Origin: an uncultured Ruminiclostridium sp.
Lineage (GTDB): Bacteria > Bacillota > Clostridia > Oscillospirales > Ruminococcaceae
Direction of reading: 5' to 3'
Assembly: GCA_910579265.1 (NCBI GenBank)
Contig: CAJTTE010000011.1
Span: 1-64,000, forward strand
Length of the DNA stretch: 64,000 bases
The notes beneath the pieces are model-generated. The model was not told the DNA's origin and made no database searches. It worked only from the letters and a program-made list of their open reading frames with translations. The translations under genes and the position numbers were made by a program. Shown here piece by piece: positions 19,201 through 27,541 of the stretch. Positions within the stretch are counted from its first letter, which is position 1; every line of letters starts with the position of its first letter.

Positions 19201-19826
19201 TATCGGCACTGGGAAACGTAAATTTCGCGTCAATCGAAGAATACCAAGAAATATCGCAGCGTTACGGGGAATTAAAAAAACAGCTCGATGACGTGGAAGG
19301 CTCTAAGCGCGAATTGGAAAAGCTTATCGAAAATCTTACCGCAGATATCAAAGCGAGGTTTCTTGAAGGCTTTAACAGCATAAACGAGCACTTCAAGCGC
19401 ATTTTTACCGAGGTGTTCGGCGGAGGGAGCGCACATCTTGAGCTGACGGATCCCGAGGATGTTCTTGGAAGCGGAATAGAAATTTTCGCCGCGCCTCCGG
19501 GAAAGCTCATAAAAAATCTTATATCTCTTTCCGGCGGAGAGCAGACGATGGTAGCTATTACGATTTACTTTGCCATACTGCTTCACCGACCTACGCCCTT
19601 TTGTATGCTGGACGAGGTTGACGCGGCTCTGGACGAGGTGAATGTCGTCAAATACATAACTTATCTTAAAAGGTTTTCCGGAAGTACTCAGCTTATGGTA
19701 ATAACGCACAGAAGGGGAACAATAGAAGGCTGCGACGTGCTTTACGGGGTCTTTATGCAGGAAAAGGGCATATCAAGGCTTCTGAGACAGGAGATCGTTG
19801 ACGATCTGGATCTTGAGCTTGAATAA
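16260..19826 (+). CDS. smc: Chromosome segregation protein SMC
   Basis: A 1188-residue condensin ATPase that compacts and segregates the chromosome with ScpA/ScpB. The head Walker A is GSNGNGKS at residues 31-38, and QGRVSEIINSK follows near 142-152. Two long coiled-coil arms (about 170-500 and 680-1000) flank a hinge with GTVADIIKVDKRF and GGGRATFLPL near 520-590. The C-terminal head has LSGGEQ from 1090 and Walker B FCMLDEVDAALD with D1118/E1119. The Walker A differs from the usual bacterial GPNGSGKS (P to S, S to N), but the catalytic Lys and Ser are kept. It lies in the rnc-smc-ftsY order. Confidence 0.96.
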   Translation: MFFKSMEIQGFKSFADKTVLNFDRKMTAVVGSNGNGKSNISDALRWVMGEQGTKILRGDKMEDVIFHGTVSRKPMGYAKVALVIDNGDRTLTTDSDEVTIARKLYRTGESEYLINDKKCRLKDIQELLMGTGLGRDGYSVIGQGRVSEIINSKVNQRRELFEEAAGVSRFLHRKQEAERDLERANDNIMRLKDIEAELSGRLPILERQSEKARQATALMEKEKTLDIGISVWDIERIGRELIDTDDRILANQGQCEHFQREIGELEGENEEIAEKKINLSAKQEELRRKGDMAKDELAAADREKAVLENEILHCTEKIKQTQQRIKEGEKGAEELQRQAERLNCETEEKKRLLAENDVKARELGAGLSAMSGESDRLDNEYRELERQQGKLLAQKTELNLRIKSAQQNTEDIQGRLDISNQNYTSNEEKLKEYRKKRHELSQRLEENREKKSEAENKLNGYTKLFEAKNTRLKAQQEQFEQLRREYEQSKSRLDVLSDVERNMAGYASSVKSVVTASRQGKISGVTGTVADIIKVDKRFAVAVETALGAALQNVIVNNEETAKRCIRYLKETGGGRATFLPLTSIRGSLLNIPGIDDEEGFEGIASELVQCDAQYKDIVRFILGRCAIIEDIDTATVIAKKNGYKFKIVTLDGQVINAGGSFTGGSVSRSAGIITRNQEIEALKEKTARLSEKMKSDEGELSQLREETGKMSIEMEGFREQLAECAKEEAGITAEIGGVKDMTQQYEQQQENAEELMERSRSDLKKCGDIISQCSVELGICEEKIEKLSAEIEKADVDIQKRLEEKNRLGEEITALGMEGLSLKKDIERISEQERSVRESLAQLEKGSGELIHEIEGQKLRIEELKKEIVEKERRAQSIKEDFEGGSDQSEKIISQINELEKRAAEINKEIREKIEAKEKFSNALAVDREKKIISERESERIKSSLWERYELAPSEAAKTAEKPDDINSARGRLAELRRQISALGNVNFASIEEYQEISQRYGELKKQLDDVEGSKRELEKLIENLTADIKARFLEGFNSINEHFKRIFTEVFGGGSAHLELTDPEDVLGSGIEIFAAPPGKLIKNLISLSGGEQTMVAITIYFAILLHRPTPFCMLDEVDAALDEVNVVKYITYLKRFSGSTQLMVITHRRGTIEGCDVLYGVFMQEKGISRLLRQEIVDDLDLELE

Positions 19827-20050
19827 AAGAAAATGCAGCGGCAGCTTACGGTGCGCAGACCGGCCGGCGATATATAACGGACACGGTTGATCGCTTCGCG
19901 GCACAGGAGGCTTTACATAGACAGGCAGCCGGAAAGTTCCGCGCCGTATGATCATAAAAAGCAGCGCATCAGTGCATATAAAACATAATTTTCAGAAAAA
20001 ACCGCAGGTCCGGCACGGTCGGGGAAATCAGCTGAAGGAAGGTCGTAAAA

Positions 20051-20980
20051 ATGGGATTGTTTGAAAAATTGAAAAGCGGACTTAAAAATACCAAGGACAG
20101 TCTTGTAGGAAAGATAAGCGGTATTTTTAAAGGAACAAATAAAATAGACGAGGATTTTTTCGAGCAGCTCGAGGAAACTCTGATAACCGCCGATATCGGC
20201 GTTGAGACAGGAACGGAGATCTGCGACAGACTCAGAGAGCAGGTCAGGAAGGAAGGAATATCCGAGGCGGCCGACGTACTGAATGCTATAAAAAACATAA
20301 TCAGCGAGATGATAAGCGGAGATAACGAGCTTAAGCTTGATACCGTTCCGTCGGTAATCACCATGATAGGCGTAAACGGAGCGGGAAAGACAACTACGGT
20401 AGGAAAGCTTGCCGCCAATTTAAAAAATCAGGGGAAAAAGGTGCTCGTGGCGGCGGCGGACGTATTCCGCGCCGCGGCAATACAGCAGCTCAATGTGTGG
20501 ACGGACAGAGCCGGCGTCGATATAGTTGCGAGAGAGGAAGGCTCAGATCCGGCGGCAGTTGTTTATGACGCATGTACAAAAACACTCGAAGAAAAATATG
20601 ACGTTCTGATAATCGATACGGCCGGAAGGCTTCATAACAAGAAGAATCTTATGGACGAGCTTAAAAAGATAGACAGGATAATAGGCCAGAAGCTTCCCGG
20701 GGCGAGCCGTGAAACACTTCTCGTACTGGACGCCACTACCGGGCAGAACGCGGTAAATCAGGCCCGTCTATTCAATCAGGCGGCGGAAATTTCGGGAATA
20801 GTTTTAACAAAGCTTGACGGAACGGCAAAAGGTGGTATAATAATACCTATACGAAACGAGCTTAATATTCCGGTAAAGCTTGTGGGTGTAGGAGAAAAGC
20901 TGGATGATCTTCAGCCATTTATCCCACAGGATTATGCGCAAGCGCTTTTCGGAGATACTGACGTTAGTGCGGAAGAATAA
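20051..20980 (+). CDS. ftsY: Signal recognition particle receptor FtsY
   Basis: A 309-residue GTPase that docks SRP-bound ribosomes at the membrane. A short basic N-terminus (MGLFEKLKSGLKNTKDSL) precedes the helical N domain. The G domain carries the P-loop GVNGAGKT (107-114), DVFRAAAIQQL, DTAGRLHNKKNLM and TKLDGTAKGG. It lacks the long acidic A domain of E. coli, as is normal for Firmicutes. The ribosome binding site is GAAGGT, upstream of ATG 20051. It ends the rnc-smc-ftsY cluster. Confidence 0.96.
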   Translation: MGLFEKLKSGLKNTKDSLVGKISGIFKGTNKIDEDFFEQLEETLITADIGVETGTEICDRLREQVRKEGISEAADVLNAIKNIISEMISGDNELKLDTVPSVITMIGVNGAGKTTTVGKLAANLKNQGKKVLVAAADVFRAAAIQQLNVWTDRAGVDIVAREEGSDPAAVVYDACTKTLEEKYDVLIIDTAGRLHNKKNLMDELKKIDRIIGQKLPGASRETLLVLDATTGQNAVNQARLFNQAAEISGIVLTKLDGTAKGGIIIPIRNELNIPVKLVGVGEKLDDLQPFIPQDYAQALFGDTDVSAEE

Positions 20981-21090
20981 AAAGGTTTTCCGGCAATTAC
21001 GGGCAGAGCGTCAGAACGGCGTTTTCGATATGCCGCAGCCTTTTACGGTACGGAGCGCCGGAGGGATTTTTCCGACTTGAAGAGGTTTAT

Positions 21091-21270
21091 TAAGGCAATA
21101 CCGCACAATGACCTCCTGACGGCTTTACGTGCGACTTGCTTGCATATATTCCGTCATCTTACACAAATTCTCCTTGAAATACGTCAGTATTCCTGCGCCG
21201 AATTTATGCAAGCTGACGTAAAATCTGACTGCGCAATTCACACGCAATCATTGTGCGGTGTTGACTTAAA
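21091..21270. repeat. Family B inverted-repeat element, copy B1
   Basis: It is about 180 bp with ends TAAGGCAATACCGCACAATG and CATTGTGCGGTGTTGACTTA. The centre reads GAAATACGTCAGTATTCC. It is intergenic, between ftsY and rdgB. Confidence 0.88.
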
Positions 21271-21387
21271 ATGTGCCGGTCTATCCTGCGGTTTTAGCGC
21301 GGGCGGCGGTCAAAAGGGCTAAAGCTCCGCAGCCTCTTTTTAAAAGGAGCTTTTACTTGTTTCCGTCGGGAAAAAAGTTTTTTATTA

Positions 21388-21570
21388 TGGCGTATCTGAA
21401 AAAAGCAAATATGTACAATTATGCTGAGACTCGGTGATTTAAAGGAAAAAAGCGGGGAAATACGAGGTATTTTACAGCTGTCCCTTTGGGGCGGCTTAGG
21501 CATCCTTTTATGCGGAAAGCGTCCGCAGTCAGCAGGAATCGGGCGATTTGCGGCTTTTCAGAAGCACCCA
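21388..21570. repeat. Family A inverted-repeat element, copy A2
   Basis: It begins TGGCGTATCTGAAAAAAGCA and ends GGCTTTTCAGAAGCACCC. The internal segment is GCGGGGAAATACGAGGTATT. It lies 117 bases after B1 in the same ftsY-rdgB gap. Confidence 0.8.
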
Positions 21571-21620
21571 ATGCAAGAAAAAACAAACTTATTATATTGC
21601 TGATATAGCCGGGGGTATGT

Positions 21621-22208
21621 ATGAAGGTTATTATTGCTACAAAAAACGAGGGTAAGGTGCGGGAATTCCGCAAGCTTTTACTGCCTCTCGGTTTTGAACC
21701 GGTCTCAATGACCGAAGCGGGGGTTGAAGCGGATATAACGGAGGACGGGGAGACTTTCGAGGAAAACGCCCATATCAAAGCCAAAGCAGTAAGGGAATTA
21801 ACAGGATCACCCGTTATTGCCGACGACAGCGGGCTCGAGGTGGAGTTCCTCGGCGGCGCTCCGGGAATATATTCCGCCCGCTATGCGGGGGAAAATGCAA
21901 CGGATGAGCAAAGGAATCAAAAGCTGCTGGAAGAAATGCAGGGGGCGGAGCTGCCGTTAAGAAACGCCCGTTTCGTCTGCGCAATATATTTTATTCTTGA
22001 CGATAAGAGGGAATACTGTGTAACGGGGGTATTGGACGGATATATCGGTGAGGAGCCTAAGGGCGAACACGGATTCGGATATGATCCGGTTTTTATGATA
22101 GACGATGATACAAGCCTTGCGCAAGTAGGCGAAGACGAGAAGAACAAAATAAGTCATAGGGCAAGAGCTATGGAAAAGCTTGCGGAAGTAATCAAAGCAA
22201 AGGAATGA
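21621..22208 (+). CDS. rdgB: XTP/dITP diphosphatase (Ham1/RdgB)
   Basis: A 195-residue nucleotide-pool cleaner that hydrolyses XTP, ITP and dITP to monophosphates. The N-terminus MKVIIATKNEGKVREFRKLL is the family signature. SPVIADDSGLEVEFLGGAPGIYSARYAG and GEHGFGYDPVF (catalytic and metal-binding region), then EDEKNKISHRARAM, are conserved. It is followed 4 bases later by yhbY, so the two are co-transcribed. Confidence 0.95.
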   Translation: MKVIIATKNEGKVREFRKLLLPLGFEPVSMTEAGVEADITEDGETFEENAHIKAKAVRELTGSPVIADDSGLEVEFLGGAPGIYSARYAGENATDEQRNQKLLEEMQGAELPLRNARFVCAIYFILDDKREYCVTGVLDGYIGEEPKGEHGFGYDPVFMIDDDTSLAQVGEDEKNKISHRARAMEKLAEVIKAKE

Positions 22209-22212
22209 ATAA

Positions 22213-22635
22213 ATGACAAGTAAGGAAAGAGCTAAATTAAAGTCGGTCGCTTCAAATACGGAAACCATAATGCAGATAGGGAAAAATCCTATAGGAGACG
22301 CTTTTATAAAACAGGTCAGAGATGCTTTAAAGGCAAGAGAGCTTATCAAAATAAGAGTTCTCGAAACATGTGAAATGCTGCCGCGGGAGGCGGCTGACGC
22401 TATTTCCGAGGCGGCGGGCTGTGAGACGGTCCAGGTTATCGGAAGCAGAATAGTTTTATTTAAAAAACGTTCGGGAGACGATAACAGACCTTCGCTTCTG
22501 GATGAAAAACAAGACGGGAAAGAACGGAAAAACGCAAATGATAAATCAAAACAGGGAAAAGTCCGGGAACAGAGATCAAAATTCCCGGCAGAAAAAAAGC
22601 GCAAAAAGAGTGGGGATCTTCGGAGGGGCTTTTGA
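22213..22635 (+). CDS. yhbY: YhbY-type CRM-domain RNA-binding protein
   Basis: A 140-residue protein. Residues 1-97 are a CRS1-YhbY (CRM) domain: MTSKERAKLKSVASNTETIMQ, the GxxG-like IGKNPIGDAFI, ALKARELIKIRVLE and VIGSRIVLFKKR. YhbY proteins associate with pre-50S ribosomes. The last ~40 residues are a basic low-complexity tail that is absent from the usual ~97-residue family member and overlaps the start of nadD by up to 134 bases in another frame. Confidence 0.88.
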   Translation: MTSKERAKLKSVASNTETIMQIGKNPIGDAFIKQVRDALKARELIKIRVLETCEMLPREAADAISEAAGCETVQVIGSRIVLFKKRSGDDNRPSLLDEKQDGKERKNANDKSKQGKVREQRSKFPAEKKRKKSGDLRRGF

Positions 22636-23185
22636 TCCTCCGCATATGGGACATATAAAGCTCGCCGGATTTTGCTGCGAACGGCTTGGGTTAGAAGAGC
22701 TTCTTATAATTCCCACCTTTAATTCTCCTCATAAACCCACGCCTCTAACGGATTATAATGACAGGCTTGAAATGTGCCGCCTTTCGTTTACAAAAAAAAT
22801 ATACAGGATCAGCGATATTGAAAGGCAGATCGGCGGCGAGGGCTATACGATCAATACCCTTAGAACGATAAAAAAACAGTATCCCGAAAATACCAAGTTT
22901 TTTTTGATAATAGGCGGAGATATGCTGTTTTCATTTGATAAATGGTATCGTTATGAGAGTATACTTAAAGAATGCACCGTTGTTGCGGCCGCAAGGGAAG
23001 AGGACAGCTATGCGGATATGACGGAATATGCAGCCGGGATCGGACGCGTTAAGATCCTTAATCTTCCCGTTACCGAGATATCATCTACCGGAATACGTCA
23101 AAGGCTCGCGGATAACGGCAATGCCGACGGTCTTGTCCCTCAGGCGGTGGCAGAATATATAAAGAGTAAAAATCTGTATTTATAA
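22502..23185 (+). CDS. nadD: Nicotinate-nucleotide adenylyltransferase
   Basis: It transfers AMP to nicotinate mononucleotide in NAD synthesis. The catalytic region starts RVGIFGGAFDPPHMGHIKLA (nucleotidyltransferase HxGH motif) and ends with ISSTGIRQRL. The typical start lies just before RVGIF, but no ATG is there. The nearest in-frame ATGs are at 22538 and 22502, inside yhbY, and neither has a good ribosome binding site. The protein therefore probably carries a 25-37 residue basic extension and depends on translational coupling with yhbY. The start is uncertain; the function is not. Confidence 0.92.
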   Translation: MKNKTGKNGKTQMINQNREKSGNRDQNSRQKKSAKRVGIFGGAFDPPHMGHIKLAGFCCERLGLEELLIIPTFNSPHKPTPLTDYNDRLEMCRLSFTKKIYRISDIERQIGGEGYTINTLRTIKKQYPENTKFFLIIGGDMLFSFDKWYRYESILKECTVVAAAREEDSYADMTEYAAGIGRVKILNLPVTEISSTGIRQRLADNGNADGLVPQAVAEYIKSKNLYL

Positions 23186-23219
23186 GGCGCAGGCATAAAT
23201 CAAAAGGGAGAAATTTAAA

Positions 23220-23945
23220 ATGGGATTGTTTAACAGAATTATTTCAAGAGCGGCAGGCGAGGCAGTCGGAAAGGTCCTCGGGGACGCGATTAACAATGCG
23301 ATCAGCGGAAACGGTCAAAATAACGGCACTGACGGGCAGGAGCCGACGGCCAACGGCAGCGGGGTACAAAGCGGCTCCTCTAATGTACAACAGCCGGATC
23401 TCTCCCCTGACAGACAGACGGTACAGCAGCTTCCGGAGCCAAAGCAATCGGTCAAGCGTTCTTATCAGCTGTGGCTTTCCGACGAAAGAGGCGATTATAA
23501 TGCGGAGGCGTCTTTTATGTTTTCCGGAGACTTTGTGGAAAGCAAGACCAATGCCGGCGAGATAGACGTTGTATATATATACGATCCCCTTTGCAGCGAC
23601 GCATACACCGGTTTCAAGCTTAACGAAGCAAGGCCCTATTTTATGATAGCGCCGGATATTGACGAGGTCTTCTGTTCCGTGGGCGAATACTGCGAAAACA
23701 AAACGGTCAAAAAAGCCATCTGGGTACAGCCTTCCCAGGAAGGTAAAATGATGTTCAGGGCAAAGTTCGAATATTACGGGGACTTTATGGTTATGTACGG
23801 GTTCAGAAGAACCGACGGAAGCCCCGGCGGACTTTGTCTTGTATATAAAAAGGATATCGAGGGCACTCAGCTTCTCGGAAGACTTTTTTCGGAGCTGGAG
23901 GAAGCGGCTCTGACTTACAATGAAACAATAACCGATAAGGATTGA
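23220..23945 (+). CDS. Uncharacterised protein between nadD and yqeK
   Basis: A 241-residue protein. A short amphipathic N-terminus (MGLFNRIISRAAGEAVGKVL) is followed by a Gly/Asn/Gln/Ser-rich linker (about 28-78). A folded region of about 160 residues follows, with many aromatic residues (YQLWLSDERGDYNAEASFMF; FCSVGEYCENKTVKKAIWV; KFEYYGDFMVMYGF). There is no signal peptide or transmembrane segment. The ribosome binding site AAAGGGAGAA precedes ATG 23220. No family is recognised. Confidence 0.7.
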   Translation: MGLFNRIISRAAGEAVGKVLGDAINNAISGNGQNNGTDGQEPTANGSGVQSGSSNVQQPDLSPDRQTVQQLPEPKQSVKRSYQLWLSDERGDYNAEASFMFSGDFVESKTNAGEIDVVYIYDPLCSDAYTGFKLNEARPYFMIAPDIDEVFCSVGEYCENKTVKKAIWVQPSQEGKMMFRAKFEYYGDFMVMYGFRRTDGSPGGLCLVYKKDIEGTQLLGRLFSELEEAALTYNETITDKD

Positions 23946-23957
23946 CAGAGGGCGGAA

Positions 23958-24563
23958 ATGGATCAGGCTTTAAAAAAATATGAAGATACGATAAGACCTC
24001 TTATGGGAGGAAAACGATTCAAACACAGCGTAAACGTTGCAAAGATGTGCGTTCTTCTGGCGGAAAGGTTCGGCGCGGATGAGGATAAGGCCTATACGGC
24101 GGGAATCCTTCATGACTGCCGGAAAGAGGCGGAAAAAGACGTGATGCTGGAGGAAGCGGAAAAAAGCGGTTATTTTATTGATCCTGTGGAGAGGGACTGC
24201 GTTAAGCTATGGCATGGAATTGCCGGCGCATATTATGTTAAGGATAAGCTTAAAATAAACGATGAGGATATTCTGAACTCGATACGTTTTCATACCGTAG
24301 GCCGTGCGGATATGTCCGTACTCGAAAAAATAGTTTTTCTTGCGGATATGGTGTCGGAGGAGAGAGATTATCCCGATGTGGACAAGTTCAGAGAGGCGGT
24401 TTTCAAGAGCCTTGACAACGGTATGTTTTTAACCCTGCGCTGGTCGATAATGAAAACTGTCGGGCTTGGAAATATGCTTCCCGCCACAACGCTTGAGGCG
24501 TACAATTTTTATGCAAGGTATAAAACCGATAAGGATTTCATTTTCAGATGTCCTAAGGATTAA
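23958..24563 (+). CDS. yqeK: HD-domain hydrolase YqeK (symmetrical Ap4A hydrolase family)
   Basis: A 201-residue HD-domain phosphohydrolase; characterised YqeK proteins split diadenosine tetraphosphate to ADP. Metal ligands are visible as H23 (FKHSVNVAKM), H52-D53 (AGILHDCRKE) and the later HGIAGAY and RFHTVGR segments. It lies downstream of nadD and upstream of rsfS, as in most Firmicutes. It starts 12 bases after the preceding gene, behind GAGGGCGGAA. Confidence 0.92.
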   Translation: MDQALKKYEDTIRPLMGGKRFKHSVNVAKMCVLLAERFGADEDKAYTAGILHDCRKEAEKDVMLEEAEKSGYFIDPVERDCVKLWHGIAGAYYVKDKLKINDEDILNSIRFHTVGRADMSVLEKIVFLADMVSEERDYPDVDKFREAVFKSLDNGMFLTLRWSIMKTVGLGNMLPATTLEAYNFYARYKTDKDFIFRCPKD

Positions 24564-24686
24564 AAACAGCTTAAGACCGTTTAATGACAAATATCAAGAA
24601 AACAACCGTGTTTATTCTAAGCTTTTTGTACGGGTTTAAAATAATCCCGAAGCTTTTGGCCGGGCGCGGGAACAGAAGGAGATTAT

Positions 24687-25040
24687 ATGACAGAAGAAAA
24701 TATTTTAAAAATTGCGGTTAAAGCAATCGACGGCAAGCGCGGAGAAAATATAAAGATTTTGAAAATAGGCGATCTTACGATCCTCGCCAATTATTTTGTA
24801 ATTGCAAACGGCAATAGCAATACTCAGGTAAAGGCTATCGCGGACGAGGTGGAATTCAAGCTTTCCGAAGCGGGTCTTGAGCCTCACCGCACAGAAGGAT
24901 ATCAGGGGGCAAGCTGGATAGTCCTTGATTATATCGATGTGGTCATCCATGTTTTTCACAGGGACGCAAGGGACTTTTACAATCTTGAGAGATTATGGCA
25001 GGACGGTACGGAAATTTCCCTTGAAGAATTTTTAAAATAG
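24687..25040 (+). CDS. rsfS: Ribosome silencing factor RsfS
   Basis: A 117-residue protein that binds L14 and prevents joining of ribosomal subunits. Family motifs are LTILANYFVIANGNSNTQVKAIAD, EGYQGASWIVLDYIDVVIHVF and ARDFYNLERLW. The ribosome binding site AGAAGGAG precedes ATG 24687. It ends the nadD-yqeK-rsfS group, and the rpsU promoter begins right after it. Confidence 0.95.
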   Translation: MTEENILKIAVKAIDGKRGENIKILKIGDLTILANYFVIANGNSNTQVKAIADEVEFKLSEAGLEPHRTEGYQGASWIVLDYIDVVIHVFHRDARDFYNLERLWQDGTEISLEEFLK

Positions 25041-25043
25041 CTA

Positions 25044-25072
25044 TTGACAATGTGTGAGAATTTATGTATAAT
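25044..25072 (+). promoter_or_regulatory. Consensus sigma-A promoter of rpsU
   Basis: TTGACA at 25044-25049, a 17-base spacer, and TATAAT at 25067-25072. It starts only four bases after the rsfS stop codon and leaves a ~90-base leader before rpsU. Confidence 0.9.
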
Positions 25073-25171
25073 GTAATTTGAGCATTACTCACCTGTTGTT
25101 TTAACAGAGTGCTTATTTGACAATTACCTTGTGTCCGATATCGGGTCGGGCATTAAAAAGGAGGGATATAG

Positions 25172-25348
25172 ATGGCAGAAGTTCGTCTCGGGAAAAACGA
25201 ATCTTTGGATACCGCTTTAAAGCGTTTCAAGCGTTCCTGCGCACGTGACGGCGTATTGGCTGAGGTTCGCAAGAGAGAACATTACGAAAAGCCTTCGGTA
25301 AAGCGTAAGAAGAAGTCTGAAGCTGCCCGCAAGCGCAAGTTTAAGTAA
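25172..25348 (+). CDS. rpsU: Ribosomal protein S21
   Basis: A 58-residue basic 30S protein: MAEVRLGKNESLDTALKRFK, then SCARDGVLAEVRKREHYEKP and a C-terminal KRKKKSEAARKRKFK tail. It matches bS21 over its whole length. AAAGGAGGG lies 8 bases before the ATG. It has its own strong promoter and terminator, so it is a monocistronic gene. Confidence 0.95.
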   Translation: MAEVRLGKNESLDTALKRFKRSCARDGVLAEVRKREHYEKPSVKRKKKSEAARKRKFK

Positions 25349-25392
25349 AGAGGGATATTAAGCCGGTTTCCGGCGGTTTTACTTACACGATG

Positions 25393-25430
25393 TAAGCCGG
25401 TCGAAGTGTCCGGCTTATTATTTTTGTTTT
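25393..25430 (+). terminator. Terminator of rpsU
   Basis: The stem TAAGCCGG / CCGGCTTA has a nine-base loop and is followed by TTATTTTTGTTTTTTT. Confidence 0.9.
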
Positions 25431-25579
25431 TTTATAAACGCCTCAAATCCGTAAGCCGGGCGGATCCGACACAGTGCCGGCTCAGAAGGAATACGGCTGA
25501 GCCTGTTCGGCTATAAAGATAATTTCCTTTTGTCCGTATTCTTGTATTGTTTGATATTAAATCTAATCGGTGAAGTGAT

Positions 25580-26065
25580 ATGTTTAAACCTACATGGTGG
25601 CTGAAAAGCGTACTTGAAATAGATGAAAAATTTATACGGGAAAATCATCTGAGGGGATTTATTCTCGATCTTGACAACACACTTTCAATGCACGGAAGTC
25701 CTGCCGCCGAGCAGGGAATTTGCGAATGGCTGGAGGAAATGCGGCTGTTGGGTATGAAGCTGACGGTTCTTTCCAATAATACAAAAAAACGGGTGGAGCC
25801 TTTGGCAACGGAACTGGGACTCGATTATATCGCCTTCGGCTGCAAGCCGCTGACGGCGGGAATAAGCCGCGCGCTCAGAAAAATGCGGCTTCCGAAAAAA
25901 ACCGTTGCATTAGTGGGGGATCAGATTTTTACCGATATCCTCGGTGGAAATCTTAAACGTATGCCTACTATTCTCGTAGAACCCTTTCATATGGAAGACA
26001 AGATCACTTTCAGGTTAAAAAGAGGTCTTGAAAATATCGTTTTCAAAAGAGAAAAGAAAAGCTGA
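25580..26065 (+). CDS. yqeG: HAD-superfamily phosphatase YqeG
   Basis: A 161-residue HAD IIIA phosphatase. Motif I is D30-L-D32-N-T (GFILDLDNTLSMHG), motif II is TVLSNNTKKRVE, and the C-terminal acidic motif is VALVGDQIFTDILGGN. The family is universal in Firmicutes; the substrate is not securely known (phosphatidylglycerophosphate has been shown for relatives). GTGAAGTG precedes ATG 25580. Its 3' end is the left part of a tandem duplication (26010-26495). Confidence 0.92.
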   Translation: MFKPTWWLKSVLEIDEKFIRENHLRGFILDLDNTLSMHGSPAAEQGICEWLEEMRLLGMKLTVLSNNTKKRVEPLATELGLDYIAFGCKPLTAGISRALRKMRLPKKTVALVGDQIFTDILGGNLKRMPTILVEPFHMEDKITFRLKRGLENIVFKREKKS

Positions 26066-26495
26066 TGTCTTTTCTTGGTTCTTTCCGTTTAAAACGGTTC
26101 ATAATGCTTTTTATAGGGTTTTATGGTTTTTATTTTCTGCGGTGAATACTGCTAAATTTTACCGGGTCAATGAATCTAAAGGTTTAGGGACGGGTTGTTG
26201 TAGAGTGTCGGTAATAGAAGGATCAGGATTATGGTAAGGCGTTTTTTGATGTTTCATCCGGATTAAAAGGGTCTTGAAAATGTTGTTTTAAAAGGGAAAA
26301 AACTGATGCCTTTTCGGGGTTCTTTCCGTTTATAATGGGTTCATAACTCTTTTATGGGGTTTTATGGTTTTTATTTTCTGCGGTGAATACTGCTAAATTT
26401 TACCGGGTCAATGAATCTAAAGGTTTAGGGACGGGTTATTGTAGAGTGTCGGTAATAGAAGGATCAGGATTATGGTAAGGCGTTTTTTGATATTT
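26010..26495 (+). repeat. Tandem duplication T2 of the yqeG 3' end plus spacer
   Basis: Sequence from GGTCTTGAAAATATCGTTTT (about 26024) to GGCGTTTTTTGAT recurs 246 bases downstream (from about 26270). The copies differ by scattered substitutions and small gaps. The second copy of the yqeG tail is degenerate. The repeat includes about 40 bases of yqeG coding sequence. Confidence 0.88.
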
Positions 26496-26680
26496 TATTA
26501 AGGATGTTCTTTTATATGTCGATTTTCATGTTATAAGGACTTTGTTTTTTCCCGCCGGAGAGGGAGAGCTACAGATGATGGCATTTTGCCGTCCAAGGCT
26601 TTTAAACCGGTTCTGATCACGGCGAAGTAAAAACGGTAAATAAAATTGTACAACAGTAACTGAAAGGATATTAAAAGCTT
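26496..26680. other. Short spacer before endonuclease IV
   Basis: Nothing recognisable beyond the AAAGGATA ribosome binding site close to ATG 26681. Confidence 0.3.
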
Positions 26681-27541
26681 ATGGCAATCTCATTCGGACC
26701 CGGCGGAAATTCCGCCAGCTTCGGTAAAAGAAAATTTCCCGAAGAGCTTCCTGAATATCTGTCGGATCTGGGACTGAACGGGTATGAGATAGAATGCGGG
26801 CGCGGCGTAAGAATAGCTGAGAAAACCTATAAAATGCTTCCGGATATTGCGGGTAAAAACAATATTTGTCTGTCTCTCCATACTCCCTATTTTATTTCTC
26901 TTTCAAGCGAAAAGGAGGAAACGAGACTCAACAGTCTTAATTATATACTTGAATCCGCAGAAGCGGCTCAAAAGCTCGGTGCAAGAAAGATCATCGTTCA
27001 CAGCGGTTCCTGCGCCAAAATGGAGAGGGCGCATGCTCTGGAGCTGGCAAGGGATACGCTTTTGCGCGCTCAAAAAATGTTGGACGATAACGGTTTGTCC
27101 GATATAGTTATATGCCCCGAAACTATGGGAAAAATCAATCAGCTCGGGACCCTGTCCGAGGTCATTGAGCTTTGCGGCGTTGACGAAAGGTTTTTACCGT
27201 GCGTTGATTTCGGACATCTTAATGCAAGAACGTTGGGCGGTATAAAGTGTAAAGACGACTATAAGGCAATACTTGACGAGATAGAAAATAAACTGGGTCA
27301 TGAGAGACTGAAACATTTTCATGTGCATTTCAGTAAAATAATGTATACCGCAGGAGGAGAGAAGGAGCATCTGACATTCAGTGACGATCAGTACGGACCT
27401 TCCTATGAGGCGCTTATGGAATTGTTTTACGAGCGGGAACTCGAGCCCTCGGTAATTTGTGAAAGCGCGGGGACTCAGGCTGAGGACGCAGCCGAAATGA
27501 AAAGGTTTTACGACGGTCTTTTCGGCAGTGATAAAAAGTGA
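26681..27541 (+). CDS. nfo: Endonuclease IV (AP endonuclease, Nfo family)
   Basis: A 286-residue zinc-dependent TIM-barrel enzyme that cuts DNA at abasic sites. Metal ligands appear in order: LSLHTPYF, KIIVHSGSC, VICPETMGK, VDFGHLNAR, HFHVHFSK and VICESAGTQ. The N-terminus ISFGPGGNSASFG is close to the ISxGPxG form seen in Firmicutes members. It is normal length and a stand-alone gene. Its last 135 bases are duplicated downstream (27407-27892). Confidence 0.9.
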   Translation: MAISFGPGGNSASFGKRKFPEELPEYLSDLGLNGYEIECGRGVRIAEKTYKMLPDIAGKNNICLSLHTPYFISLSSEKEETRLNSLNYILESAEAAQKLGARKIIVHSGSCAKMERAHALELARDTLLRAQKMLDDNGLSDIVICPETMGKINQLGTLSEVIELCGVDERFLPCVDFGHLNARTLGGIKCKDDYKAILDEIENKLGHERLKHFHVHFSKIMYTAGGEKEHLTFSDDQYGPSYEALMELFYERELEPSVICESAGTQAEDAAEMKRFYDGLFGSDKK

